The notes beneath the pieces were generated by a model. It was not told the DNA's origin. It did not search any database and saw nothing but the letters and a program-made list of their open reading frames with translations. Source: Bolinopsis microptera (Eukaryota > Ctenophora > Tentaculata > Lobata > Bolinopsidae). Taken from it: a DNA stretch of 64,000 bases. A program made the translations under genes and the position numbers. The stretch lies in the NCBI RefSeq assembly GCF_026151205.1, contig NC_087081.1, forward strand, positions 15,676,837-15,740,836, read 5' to 3'. Shown here in pieces: positions 1 to 12,237 of the stretch. Position 1 is the stretch's first letter. Each line of letters starts with the position of its first letter.

Positions 1-1042
1 TGACATTTTGTAATTTGTTACTCATGAAGTGAACAGTTGAACATATAATTAATTTTGAACATTAGTAAATTTTGTTTGACTTGAAATTTTGCCAACTACC
101 ATAGATCAAAATTCATAGAATTTTGATCATGTAACATAAACATTTCACATAAGACTTGGAAAGTTGAATTTCAATAAACTTTTGGCGACGAGAAAGTGAA
201 ATGATCTAACTATTAAGAAGCACTGTAGAGCACTGTTGTAGTAAAACTTTACGGAAAATGTTCACAGGTTCGTGAACTTTGGCTAAAAACAAAATCCCGA
301 CCGGGACAAAATCGCCAAATCCCGGCCGGGATCTGCATGTCAGTAATTGGGAATAGTTTGTTGTTGTTGTTGTTGATGGCAACTGATAATACTCCACCAA
401 AAACGAACGACTTCTATACCACATTTAAATCTTAATTATTTATTTCATTGAGCAATATAATATGTAAACACCCCTCTTTTGCTATTGAATCAGATAATTT
501 ATTTATTAGAAGATTGGGGGAGACCTAGAATGAACTTTTTAATCTGTTTTTAAGAAGTGATTTAAGTAGTAGAAATTAGCACATAGATAACTTGCATGAA
601 TTAAACGAAATCAAAGATATAGCTGCATGCAACAGATGTTGAGAAAATTTGTTTCAAGTGTACAGTTTACCGCATTAAAGATTTTATGAATCATTATTGA
701 CGGTAAGATCCTGTTTGTATATTAATTATTATTTTGCTACGCTACAATCAGTGCTATTCGTAACTAATTATATCCGAGTGACAAATTTGAACGTTATCAA
801 TAGTGTGGTCCAGCAATTTACTTATGCTATACAATTAATGGCAAATTATTCTAGCAATACTAATTGCAAGATACCATATAATACATATTACCTTAAATTT
901 CATAACATTTCCATGATTGATATGCTCCCTTTATGGGGAAATGGGCCGATTAGGTTTGGCCCCTATTCTATGCGGCCATTATTAATACGGCCTCTATACG
1001 GCCTCTATATGGCCACTGTACGGGCACTTAAAAGATATTTTA
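1..1042. other. Intergenic, no gene seen
   Basis: AT-rich sequence without a convincing coding region. The open frame at 697-1047 has low-complexity composition, no recognisable domain and runs into repeats, so I do not call it. The last 120 bases hold several GGCC-containing short palindromic words (around 940-1030) leading into the repeat that follows. Confidence 0.5.
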
Positions 1043-1290
1043 CATGAAACCAGCTACTAACCGGCACTTTATAAGTGGTCACTAGCCGACTACTAAACCG
1101 GCTACTAGCCGGCTAGTGACCAAAAAGTGGCTACTAGGTGGTCACTAGCTTGTCTCTAAAGCAGAACTACTTTCTCGAGGTCCCAAACCGGCTTCTAGCA
1201 GGCTACTAGCCGGCACTTGAAAATTGGTCACTAGACGGCTACTAACCGGCTGCTAATTCGGCTAGTCGCACAAAGTGGCTACTTAATCGG
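1043..1290. repeat. Degenerate CTACTAGCCGG-type repeat cluster
   Basis: The words CTACTAGCCGG, GGTCACTAG and their reverse complements recur irregularly about every 20-30 bp in both orientations, giving many small overlapping palindromes. The segment abuts the inverted-repeat element that starts near 1300. No coding potential is visible. Confidence 0.6.
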
Positions 1291-1299
1291 CCACTACTA

Positions 1300-1999
1300 G
1301 CTATTTTCCGATTAGTTGCAGTCAAATAGTCACAGCAGGTCACAATTTAACTTTAATTCTTTCTTACAGCAGGCCAACTAGACAAGGTTTGAGAATATTC
1401 CGGTAGACACGTCTTCCGCCCCGAGGAACAAATTTGGCTTGGGTAGACTTTCTGAATATGGGGGCAGTATTTGCTCAATTGACCACGCCCTTTTTGACGC
1501 TTTCGTGATTTCTAACCCCACATATCTCCACTTTTGATTGGAGAAAGGATATCAACTTGGGTATGAAAATGATCAGAATCATCACATTGAGTGGGGTAGA
1601 GCATAGTTTTAAAGTCTACAGGACTTCAGGTTGTTGAGTAAATTAGGTCAAAACCTATTTTTAGCGCTATCGCGAGCCAAAATTTATGTACTTATTACAA
1701 GATATCTCAGCTTCTGATGGGAGCTAAGGGCTCATCTTGGGCATGAAAATGGTCAGCATCATCACATTAAGTGGGGTAAAGCATAGTTTTAAAGTCTACA
1801 GACTTCAGGTTGTTGAGTTCTTAGGTCAAAACCTATTTTTACGCTCTCGCGAGTCGAAATTTATGTACTTATTACCTCGGGGCGGAGACGTTTCTACCGG
1901 AATATTCTCAGATCCTTGTTAAGTTGCCTGCTGTAAGAAAGAATCAAAGTTAAATTGTGACCTGCTGTACTATTTGGCTGCAACTAATCGGAAAATAGC
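1300..1999. mobile_element. MITE-like element with ~125-bp terminal inverted repeats
   Basis: The segment 1300-1426 reappears as a reverse complement at 1875-1999 with few differences; both contain GAATATTCCGGTAGA and a CCGCCCCGAGG block. Between them, two direct copies of a ~180-bp unit (about 1535-1710 and 1713-1885) share GAAAATG-TCAG and GTTTTAAAGTCTACAG stretches. There is no transposase, so this looks like a non-autonomous inverted-repeat element. No clear target-site duplication was found. Confidence 0.65.
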
Positions 2000-2050
2000 A
2001 AGACACAACTTTTGCGAACATTGAAATTAATTAAGTATGAACATGTGGCA

Positions 2051-2542
2051 GTATCTAGATAGCCCGCCCCTGTCCGCGGACAACTGTCCACGAACAACTG
2101 TCTACCAGATCATATTACTGCATAATAAAGTATCCCCTGAATCAAGCAGGGTTCACATCATCGCACGCGAATTTCAATCAGCGGGTGGTGTCAAGGCTTA
2201 TGAAACGATTAAGCAACCTTACGAGCAGGGAACCAGGGACATAGATGCGTTACACCAGGACAGGACATGGAGCTCTTTAGGAGGTTTTTCTGGAATAGGA
2301 AGTCTCGAGTACAAATAGTACAAGGCAAACTTAACAAGGATCTGAGAATATTCCGGTAGAAAACGTCTTCCGCCCCGAGGTAATAAGTACATAAATTTCG
2401 ACTCGCGAGAGCGTAAAATAGGTTTTGACCTAAGAACTCAACAACCTGAAGTCTGTAGACTTTAAAACTATGCTCTACCCCACTCAATGTGATGTTGTTC
2501 GTGGACAGTTGTCCGCGGACAGGGGTCGGGCTATCTAGATAC
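2051..2542. mobile_element. Inverted-repeat element with 48-bp termini
   Basis: Positions 2051-2098 and 2495-2542 are reverse complements with a single mismatch (GTATCTAGATAGCCCG at the outer end, then CTGTCCGCGGACAACTG). The element is 492 bp and has no recognisable coding sequence. It contains an inverted partial copy of the preceding element. A target-site duplication is not obvious. Confidence 0.7.
2333..2495 (-). repeat. Inverted partial copy of the 1300-1999 element
   Basis: This stretch is the reverse complement of about 1765-1930, including the CCGCCCCGAGG block and the CTACCCCACTCAATGTGATG-like end. It sits inside the 48-bp-TIR element, so the two elements are nested. Confidence 0.65.
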
Positions 2543-5500
2543 TACCGACAGGGGTTGTTCTGCAGCCTTCCTCTTGAGCGTTGTAAGGAGTTCGAGTCTC
2601 TGTGGGGTAGCCGAATCTGAATCGTGGTTGTGTGGTTTACGTCCAATGGAAAGAGTGTTGGACGGGAGAGCGAGGTAACAGTGGCAGGGACCATTTAAGA
2701 GTTTTGTTTCTTCTGGCAACGCCAAGCAGAGGAGAGGACGCTGTCATCAGATTTCTTCCTGGTGTAGATATATCCGTCAGAATCAAGCACTTGGTTGACA
2801 TCCTCTGGAACCATTTAGGAACTTGGAGAAGGTAGGCATGACTGTTGATAGAATGCGATACTACTACCTTCTATCTTCCAGTATATATACCTAAGAACAC
2901 TTGATCGGCTCACTCCCCTTACATGCTTTTGGCAAGTACGTCTCACATCCCTTGATACGAGAACCCCCCCCCCCCCCTTTAGCAAGAGCTCCCGTCCCTT
3001 ATGTGGGTCTACGAGTTCGAGCAGTCAGATCATGTTTACTTCTTAATGTACAGCTATGATTTACTGAATTGACATGTGAACTCTACCCCAGATCTAGCCC
3101 ATTTCTGTGTAAATTTATTCAATCCATGAATCACATCACTAATTATACGTCTCTAATTAGTGATGGTGATCTGACCCCTCTTGGATCGTGGATCATGTTT
3201 CTGACCCAAGGTCTCCCAGTGGCTCCCACTGTCCTAATCCTGATTTGATCCATTGAGATCCGATCCATCGATACGTGATTGACTATTTGAGGACAGGATC
3301 GTGCTAGCCGTACACTAACAAGCTGTAACAGGCTGTCGAATCACATCACAGCCTACAGTGCATATAAGAGAGCGGTATGGGAATCAGTTATCGCAATCCA
3401 AAAACGCAACCAATCTTCAGTTTACCCCTCGACGCAAGCAAGGCTCGAAGGACCATGTCCTGAACTGATTTATATATAACATTTGTCCAATTTATCGACA
3501 TCAAATGAAAATAAACTATGGTAGAGTTCAGCTCAGATCATATATCAAATTGGAAATGTTACGTATACAAAGTAGCTAGTAACAGTTCAGATCATGTCTC
3601 TAATTGGAAATGTGTCTTATTGAAATTATATCACAATTCCGGACACATATGTTTTGTTTTCTGATAACTTGAGTCGGACAAGAGTCGCTGGTCGGACAGA
3701 TGTCGTGTTACCGGTAGCTAATTCTTTCCAAATTTGCGATTTCATTGTAATACATTTTAGTAAGGTCCGGATTCGAAGTCGGTAAATGTAGCTTCGCTGA
3801 CTCACAATCTGCGACGTCGTCGTGACTTTAATTTCCGCTCAATGAAGCACATCTCACAAAACTTGCTACTTATATTCAGTTTAGCTGTATGATGCCAACT
3901 TATAACCTCTGATCCTACAAGCTTTCTTTGATAGTATAGTAGCTAACTTTGAAATAGAAGATCTTCTGCATTATGCCTTGCAGTTGCACGGTAAACCGAG
4001 AACAAGAGTGTAGTGTAGGAGCGACACATCGCCCGTGTCGCCTCCTGCACTGCACACACTCACACTAACCTGGAGGGGGATATTTTAAAAACATACAAGT
4101 GTATATGAAAGGATTTTATTAGTAGGAGGCTTTCAAAATACTTGTGTAAATCGTCTTCAGCGCACACTGCACACTAAGCTCGCTCCTGATCAACCGAGCA
4201 CTTTATGCCTTTAAAAGCACAAAAGAAAAGACTTGCCGAGTATTCTCGATTTTTTCATGTCTTTTTAACTATACCCAACGCTTTTAAAAAAAAATAATTT
4301 ATTGGAAAATTTTTAGTTATTTCCCCCAAATTTCCCCAGTTCCCCGTGGGGCAGTAGTAAGACAAAAGTTTTCTTACAAATTAAATATTAGTCGTTCAAT
4401 TTTTTTGGGTAAAATTTAAAAATTTTGTTTTACGAACAATTAGTGAAATTTTTCAGATGAGAAATATGTCAAAGAAAAATGTATTTTTCGCATCCGGGCG
4501 GGGTTGGGGCCCGCAGGGAAAACCCGTTTTTACGATTTTGGTCAAATGTTGGGGGCTGAAAGATCTAACCTGTTTTTTAGCGCAATGATTTTTGCGACCG
4601 ATGGATTGGGTTTTCCGGTCACCGGGTTGTTTTATTTAAGTTATGCAAAAGTCCGTTTCTTGCGGTACGGGTGTTATTCGTTTTAAATTTTTTTCTTTCA
4701 ACGTAACTTCCGTATCTTCTTGAAATTTTGTCTTTTTTTTTTAGTACTATTTTTTTTTAGTAGAATTGTTTTTAGATTTTTGAAGATCAATTTTAAAAAT
4801 TTTTCAGCATTCAAATTTGTAAAACTATCTCTCGTAATTCAAAAATTTGGTCATTACGCCCCCCATGAAAATTTTTAAAAACCATTTTTTCGGGTTTTTT
4901 GTTAATTTTACTTGTGTTTGCGGCTATTTTTTTTGGGCTGTATACCTTTTCGGCAGATTTTTTGATCGATAAAAAAGATAAAAGAATACTTTAAACTTTC
5001 CTTTTTGTACCAGGGTTTTTAGTTTTCTTTATACATACAAAGAATCTTTTAAATTTTTATGAAAGGGGTTTTTAAATTTTTTTTCATCTAGGTTTTTAAA
5101 ATTTCTAAAAACTTTTGAAAAAATTCCTGTTTTTGATTTCATGTCTAAAAAATTTTTGGAAAAGTCTTTAAAACCCCAAATAGGCCCAAACCGACACGAT
5201 GACTGCACCCAGGGTTAAATACGACGCAATTGTCAGCACTTACGCGCGCGCACACGTACCATCTATGTGTAGCTGATCTTATGTGCCTATCCTACTTGTG
5301 AAACAAGCGCGTCACGCAGTACGCGTAGGCACATGGCTATGTGAACGGCAGGGGTGTGGGAAGCGCACAGGGGTGTGGGAACCTTTACTTTTAGTAGAAA
5401 TGCGAGGTTGCGGGTTCGACCGTTATATTACGTCGTGACCACCATTGTCGTTTCATTTTAGCGTTTCTCATGCTGCGCATCAAATAATATTTTTCGCAAC

Positions 5501-5579
5501 CATGCAACTTCGGTAACGTAGGAGGGTGTGCACGATATAAACTAATTTGTATCACGTTGTGACACTCACGGTCGTTTCA
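2543..5579. other. Gene-free AT-rich stretch
   Basis: No coding region, RNA gene or clear transposon is supported here. A C14 run lies near 2966-2980. A small imperfect hairpin with GGAGCGACAC / GTGTCGCCTCC arms lies near 4018-4050. From about 4240 to 5180 the sequence is dominated by A and T runs. A GCATCAAATAAT...CTTCGGTA segment at 5476-5515 recurs at 25137-25168. Confidence 0.45.
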
Positions 5580-6060
5580 CTAGTCCTGACGATACAGAGG
5601 GAGCCGCGCACTTCGTGCGCGGCGGGTCATACAACTTATGTGGTATGACAAAAATAAACTTGCTTGGATTTGCAAAATTTGTGTACTATGGTTTTTTTGT
5701 GTTTTAGAGACTGTGAGAATTTTCATAGTACCAAATTTGTTATACCTTTTTTTGAAATGATCAAGGGGTTTTTGCCTAGGTGCCATTTTGATGGGGCGCG
5801 GCTTTTGGAGCAAAATTGGGTAAAAGTCGGTAATTTTCGAAAAACTTAATTTTTTTCCATTATCAAAATTTTTTTATAATCTTCGGTTCCGAACTGAAAC
5901 TGCTGAAAATTTTCAGAACCTTCCAAAAATACTTAAAACCGAACCCAAAATTTGTTGGGAGAGATTGGGCCCGATTAAGGGTCTAAAAAGACAAAAAAAG
6001 GGATAATCCGTTGTAAAACAAAAACTGCCGCGAAGTTGCTCAAACAATTGAAATTAGGTT
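5580..6060. repeat. Diverged copy of the 60-kb palindrome repeat family
   Basis: From about 5640 the sequence parallels 60877-61060: CAAAAATAAACTTGC, GAGACTGTGAGAATTTTCA, CCTAGGTGCCAT and GCGCGGCTTTTGGAGCAAA appear in the same order. Just upstream, 5603-5623 is a hairpin with 9-bp arms (GCCGCGCAC / GTGCGCGGC) and a TTC loop. It is the reverse complement of the hairpin at 60121-60141. This is a single-arm, more decayed member of the family and lies immediately left of the Polinton. Confidence 0.7.
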
Positions 6061-6130
6061 TAGTAGAACAAAAGGTTTAGTCGCTTAATTGAGAGCAATT
6101 CATGGGGTCGGCGCGGGAAAAAGCGCAGAT

Positions 6131-6667
6131 TATCAGGGTTGAATCTCACCCCCAAAAAGTATAATTCTGCTCGACCTTTGATTGGTTTAAAACCGTCAGT
6201 GAGCGCAGAAAGTGTTTGTTGGCTATTGAAACCTGTCACTTACCAAGAAAAAAAAAAAATGGGTCAAAAAGCTGTGTCTGATTGGTTGAGTTTCTCCTAA
6301 AGACTTCTCTTTGCAAGGAAAAGTGAGAGATGAGACAACTAGCTCAACAGACGAGCACTTTAATAAGTAAGAGACCAATGTTTATATCTTTTATTTTACA
6401 GTTACACTCACATCACTACGCAAATTCACATTTAGTTTCATAAGCATGGGAGCTCAACCGGTCCAACGAGCTTGGTATTTATAATCACTTATACTGCACT
6501 CTCATGCGGCTTCTATATTAATATAGAAAGTGATTATCAGTGTCACATGCAACTATAAGTATAATGTTTGGATCGGTTTCTCCTAAAAGTTTCTCTTTGC
6601 AAGGAAAAGTGAGAGAGTGATACCAAAACCTCTTTGTATGTTCTAATTGTACAGTTGTTCAATTTAT
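6131..6667 (+). repeat. Polinton left terminal inverted repeat
   Basis: The arm begins TATCAGGGTTGAATCTCACCC and matches the reverse complement of 24564-25103 up to TTGTTCAATTTAT. The inner ~380 bp match closely. The outer ~150 bp are more diverged, and here an A-run (6246-6257) stands where the right arm has CACGTG-containing sequence. The arm contains two direct copies of a ~40-bp motif (TTTCTCCTAAA...CTCTTTGCAAGGAAAAGTGAGAGA) and the palindrome TTCTATATTAATATAGAA. Confidence 0.9.
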
Positions 6668-6751
6668 GGCATTGTTTTATCTGACGTCTAATTCATTTAG
6701 TGTAGAACAATAGTTCCTTCCAGACACTGTTAGCAAACCATACACCTGTTT

Positions 6752-7382
6752 CAGGTGGTCGAACTACAGATTACCATTTATGGTATAAACAAGGAGACAT
6801 TGCCTTCTAATATGGAGTAGGGTTTCTATCGAGTCACGTGATCAAAAACAGCCAATCTGCTTTACCGATACCGGATCGACGTGTCCTTTTTGCAAAAAAT
6901 ATCTATTCTGAGACAGTTGTCACGTGGTGTAAAAGAGAGCCTCTGATTGGTCATTAAGGCAGTGTCACGTGATTTATATTCATTTTTGTGTGAATCGGTT
7001 GGCTAGTTGGAGTGTCACGTGATCACAGGTAGTCGACCACAGGTGATCGAACTACAGATTACCATTTATGGTTATAACAAGGGGACATTGCCTTCTAAAA
7101 TGGAGTAGGGTTTTCTATCGAGTCACGTGATCAAGGTTAAGACCAATCAGCGTAAAATATCAAAGGATGTAAACATCAGTTTACACAAAGACAAAAATAG
7201 AATGAAACTAACAGCTTCCAATTACAAATTTACATATACTGTACACAAACTGGAAAGTGAGGCCACTCCCTCACTTTACAGATCTAAACATTTAGACTTG
7301 TTAAATAAAATATAGCGAGTTTATTGTGTGCAGCAGGATGTGCTGTGTAATATAGACAATAGTGCGACATCTTCATTTCTCC
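6752..7382 (+). repeat. Repeat family shared with the PolB intron insert
   Basis: Two partial direct copies share the 5' part (TTACCATTTATGGT, CATTGCCTTCTAA, TATCGAGTCACGTGATCAA): one at about 6752-6850 and a longer one at about 7033-7382. The longer one continues through AAGGTTAAGACCAATCAGCG to GCGACATCTTCATTTCTC. The 3' portion (about 7095-7382) recurs inverted at 21591-21877. No open reading frame in it looks real. Confidence 0.7.
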
Positions 7383-9978
7383 TTCAGGTATTTTACGTTT
7401 GTGTGTTCTATTTGTTCGTTTTCTCTGTAAAATGAGTTTGATCTAGAATCTTGGTACCATAAAGAAGCTTGGGGTTGAATGGAAAAGGCTTACTAAATTG
7501 GTCATCAGCGTAAACTTACCTTTCTGGACTAAATATCTCCAATTTAAACGTTTGGTGTAAGGATCTTTTATTTAATTCTGCAGAGAAAAAACAGTTCCAG
7601 TTAGAGGATCAAGTGGAGGGTTAAAATATTATTACAAGGGTGACTTCCCGCGGCTTACAAGGTCTAACCAAAACATTGCTTGGAATACTGTCCCGGTTTG
7701 TTATAGTGGTTTGGAAGGAAATCGAGAGGCCAGAGAATTGGAGTGGCGGCGGCTGCAGCATAACTCCTAACGACGAACGGAGAGAGCGAACAAAATGATG
7801 TGATGACCTTGATCGCGTGCAACTGAAAAACAATATCGGTATTCAGTGGGTTACAAGGTTAAAACTATCATACCCAGAATGGGACTCCTCGTTCATCACT
7901 GTTGTGGTTTCCTAACAAGTTGTTCTCTCTACTCAAAGATACCTCATTGAAGTTGGGAAACTCTACAAAGTCGTGGGTTGGATGGGTGGAAATTTATTCG
8001 ATTTACTCGATATATGTGAAGTTGACAATTAATGGTAACCAACCCAAATTAAGGTGGTAACATTGAGTTTTATTTTATTGATTGAAGTTAAATATACATA
8101 TGTAGCTTTATTTCTCTGTGATACGATTGTTTTATTTGTTCCTCTCAAATTCGACAAAACTGAATCGCAAACGTCGTCCCATGCCTTACAAAAATCACGA
8201 TGTACAATAATTTTATTCAAATGTAAAACAAACAATTTTAATTTCCGTATCGATCATTGCACATTCAACTTTGGGCAACACACACGCAAGATAAATTGAA
8301 ATGAAATTAATTTACGAGTCAGTATAAACTTAAAAAAGTGGTCTCCAATGGGGAAGAGGTCAGACGGGATTCGAAACCCGTATGTTCCCGCTTGGGGAAA
8401 GTTACATTGACTTACTAACCTGAAGACCCATCAGGACCACTGTAAAAAGAAATATGTTGCTATACTTATAATCATACTTTAAGTGTTGTGTCAGATCACG
8501 TGAACAAGGTGTGAACCATACATTGCTGTTAATTACTACACTGTTACCAGCTGTTATAACCAGTGATTTGATAACGTATTGCTTATGATTGATATAACTC
8601 GTCAACTCATCAGTGAATAAAAATTACAAGTGTCCGCGCGCGCGCGCGCGCGCACAGTTACGCTATCTGACAGATGTTGTCTATCCTTAAATGTTTGGCG
8701 CTCGTATATAGCTATGCTTCAAGTTCAGTTAGATACATGGTGCAGAATGCGCGGCGCAACACAGTAGAGTGACGTTCTACAATTACGCTATACAGACCCT
8801 ATATAAACAAAATTGATTGATTATATTCATATTTATTACTATTTACATAAGTTACATACACACTCATATTTCGTTGCGCGCGTGATCGTAGGCATGGTAA
8901 CGCTTTTACAATACTCTGAACCAAAATATGTAAAATCTAAAGCAGTAAACCCTGATCATGAAATCGAGAACATTTATTTTTCTTTAGACTTACGAATACC
9001 AAACATTTTTACGCGTGTACTAAGTCTGAAGTTCGTTCATTGATAGATTACGCAAACACCTAACAAATTGAGCAAAAGTTTGCCAAAGTTTGGACTAACT
9101 GAGTGCCTTAAAATATTAACTTGAGCTATAATCACAAAAACCGTGGCTAAACCAAGAATTTAAGAATTATACACAAAGAAGAAACCAAAAGAGTTCGTAT
9201 AAGAATACTTGAAATCGAAAGCAGTGTATACGAACTACTTATTGTAGGAGAAATAATCCTATTCTGATTCCCGAATCGGTCGACTGCACGCGCCCCACTG
9301 CAAAAACACCAATCAAGAAACTGTTGATGTTTATTGGTGACCCGTACTTTTCAAAATAGACAATTCCATTTACAGGATATTAAACAAAGGATAAGCCAGT
9401 TGCAAGCTGCAAGCACACCTGAATGTTAAACGAGTTACCTACCAGCTAGAAGCAACGTCTCTTGTTTAATGAGAAACTTCACATTTCCCCTCAGGTTATT
9501 CTATAAAAGCGTTCCTGCTATCTCATAGTTTAGTTCCATATCGTGTGTGACTTCATCATCATGATCAAGTCTACAATGGATGAAATAAAAACAAGTTTAA
9601 TTGTTTCTGGACGAGGAAAATAATAAAAAACCATGTTTGATCGACACCTTGTCTGTTCAGGGGAAATCTATTCGACTAAAATCTGTGAACTTTCCGATTC
9701 CACAGAACCAACCTATCCGATATACATTTTCGTAAAAGATGTTGCTGGAACCATTCATACTCTTTCTCTACCACCAGAGAACTGGTAGTGGTCTGAAGAC
9801 ATATTGAAAACAATGTATACAGTTTTGTGTGAGCTCTACATTCTCTAGATTTTAACAACTCACAAACTCACATTATCGTCAGCGAGTCCCAAGATGTTGA
9901 ATAGTCGACTTACAGCAAACAAGATTTGTATTCTGTACGTATACAGCAATATATTACGGAGAAAGCGGTCTGAAGATT
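7383..9978. other. Polinton left arm without recognisable genes
   Basis: No supported coding region. Open frames here are short, lack any recognisable domain and overlap on both strands. An alternating CG run (about 8634-8655) may form Z-DNA. A sequence resembling a tRNA T-arm at about 8372-8391 lacks a matching acceptor stem and is not called. Polintons commonly carry variable genes in this position, so degraded cargo is possible. Confidence 0.4.
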
Positions 9979-10326
9979 GTGCCAGACCAATCGTCTCAGA
10001 GTGTATTCTCATTATTTGTGAAGAGAGAAAATCGTTCTAATGATAAAAGATTTGCGTATATACCTCATAATCCTTATTCATCTAGTACTCAGCAAGACAC
10101 TGAAAACGAATTAAATAGTACTCAAGCTGTGTACTTGTTTTGTGATGCTATCAGACCCATATATTTGGAGAAAAGTAAAAGACAAATACTAGATGTGATA
10201 AATATGTCACGTGATGGTAATTACTTTAGTAATTCCCAAGGTGAATTTCACGAATTTGCGGTTGATGAATTGATGCAGATTAGTTTTTATTTTCAGACGG
10301 TTGACGGTTCTTGTGATAGGTTTTGA
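9979..10326 (+). CDS. Hypothetical Polinton left-arm protein (115 codons)
   Basis: An open frame beginning at a GTG and rich in polar residues, including a Ser/Gln stretch (SSSTQQDTENE) near residue 35. No family is recognised. It has no in-frame ATG near its 5' end, so it may be a 5'-truncated or decayed gene. It lies at the left end of the plus-strand gene series and is separated from the next remnant by about 230 bp. The composition looks coding-like, but function cannot be assigned. Confidence 0.4.
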   Translation: MPDQSSQSVFSLFVKRENRSNDKRFAYIPHNPYSSSTQQDTENELNSTQAVYLFCDAIRPIYLEKSKRQILDVINMSRDGNYFSNSQGEFHEFAVDELMQISFYFQTVDGSCDRF

Positions 10327-10556
10327 CGATCCGGTAGTCATCCATTTCTTAATAAGCTAGACATATTAAATTATATAATTGAACAGGCGTCCAAATCAAA
10401 TTACACAAAGTAACTACTTCATACTTGATACATGAATTCTATGTTGGTCCTCACTTATTTTTCATGTAATCAGACAGTGTTCCCGTGTTTGTTGTAAGAT
10501 AAAAGACCTACTTAAGGGAGTGACACAAAGGACGACTCTCATTAACCTATTAAACA

Positions 10557-11390
10557 ATGGACTTCCCCAGCGAAATTAATCTCGATGTTGAGGATGAATA
10601 CAAGTCTATCTACAAAAAGCAGTTACCAACAATTCGTACAAGAGTTACTAAAGGTCGTCTTAGAAACGGTGGTACCATTTTCTCGTCACTGGCGATTACT
10701 CACGGAATAAAGCTAAAGAATATATTTCAGAAATTGATATAGAATTAAATCGTAATAATGCCTACAAAATCACGTGGCTTTCGGCTTTATTCTGTAGGAA
10801 TCATCGCACAGGTGATTTGAGGTTCTTTCATCCGTCACAAAATTCAATGCTATAACGAATTACCAATGAAGGTAAAAAATAGAAAAGATATAAAAAAGAT
10901 CCTTGATGACTTGGAAAGTGAAGATGCTATAGCTTACGCAATGGCTCATAGACCCTCGACTGTATGGAGAATGGAGAAAATTGTTTGTGTTCGCTTCGAT
11001 GTTTATAAATTGGCGACGCAAGTGACATAAACTTTCATTTACGTTTTTGTTCAGTTACGTTTCGTGTCAAAATTATGGATTACCGAGTTATGTTGCTTAT
11101 CGTATGTATTGTGATGTTAATGCGATACCAAGTCGCTACAACATAACATTTGAGAAGGTCTTCAGGGAGTTAACGGATTTTTCTCTTGCTTACACTAAGC
11201 AATACGCTGCCCATGTTTCATAAAATTCCAGGAAACCGAACCTCTATTGCTGAGTTACTTACAGATACGAAGAACATTTTTCACGGGTATTGTAAAAGAA
11301 TTGGAGACTGTCGATAGTGTACTGGCGATTCAAAGTCTATTTATTGCATCATATTATCTGAATGATCAAATACAAGAGTAATCCTCAAAA
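10557..11390 (+). pseudogene. Decayed Polinton left-arm gene
   Basis: Coding-like segments in changing frames suggest one or two broken genes. The first (10557-10742) starts MDFPSEINLDVEDEYKSIY and stops after 61 codons. A second open piece runs 10866-11030 from an ATG (54 codons, beginning MKVKNRKDIKKILDDL). Further pieces at about 11110-11390 include ITFEKVFRELTDFSLAY and ELETVDSVLAIQSLFIA in separate frames. No family is recognised. Frame changes and stops every 50-60 codons contrast with the intact late genes to the right. Confidence 0.45.
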
Positions 11391-11527
11391 TGTGTGGTCT
11401 GTGTGTCATTTGGGTTGATGTTTTTACATTCAAATCAAAAGGTTGGGACTAAAATGTTGAGTAACCCTCGTGGTAACACTAACTCTGTCACGTGACGTCA
11501 TAGACTCGTCCTAATAAAACAGCAGGC

Positions 11528-11890
11528 GTGACAGTAAAACTCTCATTTCTTTCGGTTATTACGTTTGTGTTTGTCATGACTTTGAAACTAAGTAATTCTA
11601 GCAGCAGAACCTGGCTGGGTTATGTGACAGCTGAGATTGTGCAAAGATGCATACATGTGCGTGAAGAATGCTTGGCCTGCAAAAACGGTTGTTATCAGTC
11701 CACTTTTTACATTTTCACACGGAGTTGAGTTTGATGGATTAAAAATCGCCGATACTTGGGCGTTTTGTCATTGGATCTTGAGTATCTTTTCGATCAATTC
11801 ATTTTACAATTTGGATGGTTTGCCCTAAATCGAAGAGACTACATTCAACTGGCAGAAATCTTTCTTAATGTCAACACACCTGAAGCATAA
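11528..11890 (+). pseudogene. Remnant of a small Cys-containing Polinton protein
   Basis: Two overlapping frames share a coding-like region. One reads IVQRCIHVREECLACKNGC and the other continues from about 11700 to a stop near 11888, with pieces such as LEYLFDQFILQFGWFALNRR. Many Polintons encode a short protein with clustered Cys residues in their left half. The CxxC pair here is compatible with that, but this is inference. At least one frame change near 11700-11770 separates the halves. Confidence 0.35.
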
Positions 11891-12237
11891 TGTATGGAAA
11901 GTACATCACACATCAAAACGATCACGCCATTTATGGAAAACAAGATTCTAGATCGGCTCGCTGAATCTATTGTCATAGAAAGTACCTTGATGGGGCTGTA
12001 AAACCCAAACCGACTGAATGCAGCAGTTTAAAAGCGACAACCTTCATCTGACAAGAAGCCGATAAAAGCAAAACGCAGGTAAAAAGGCTATCACTTCTCA
12101 AGATGCTGCTCAGGGAACAATCTATGATATCACTGAGCGCGAAAAATACACCAGAATTGTGGTCGTTTGTGGAAACAGGATTTCAATCTAATGTCTATCT
12201 TATTTCGGGTGACCGCTGAGTTACAAGATGAATAGAG

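Noticed and set aside
697-1047. 116-codon open frame
   Set aside because: AT-driven composition, no domain, ends within a repeat cluster.
5395-5425. Second T-arm-like sequence (GCGGGTTCGACC)
   Set aside because: No partner acceptor stem or other tRNA arms within 80 bases.
6115-6136. 6-bp Polinton target-site duplication
   Set aside because: Several possible outer boundaries were compared with the sequence after 25103, but no matching hexamer was found, so none is claimed.
8340-8400. tRNA-like T-arm (GGATTCGAAACCCGT)
   Set aside because: The loop has an extra base, and no D-arm, anticodon arm or complementary acceptor stem could be found on either strand.
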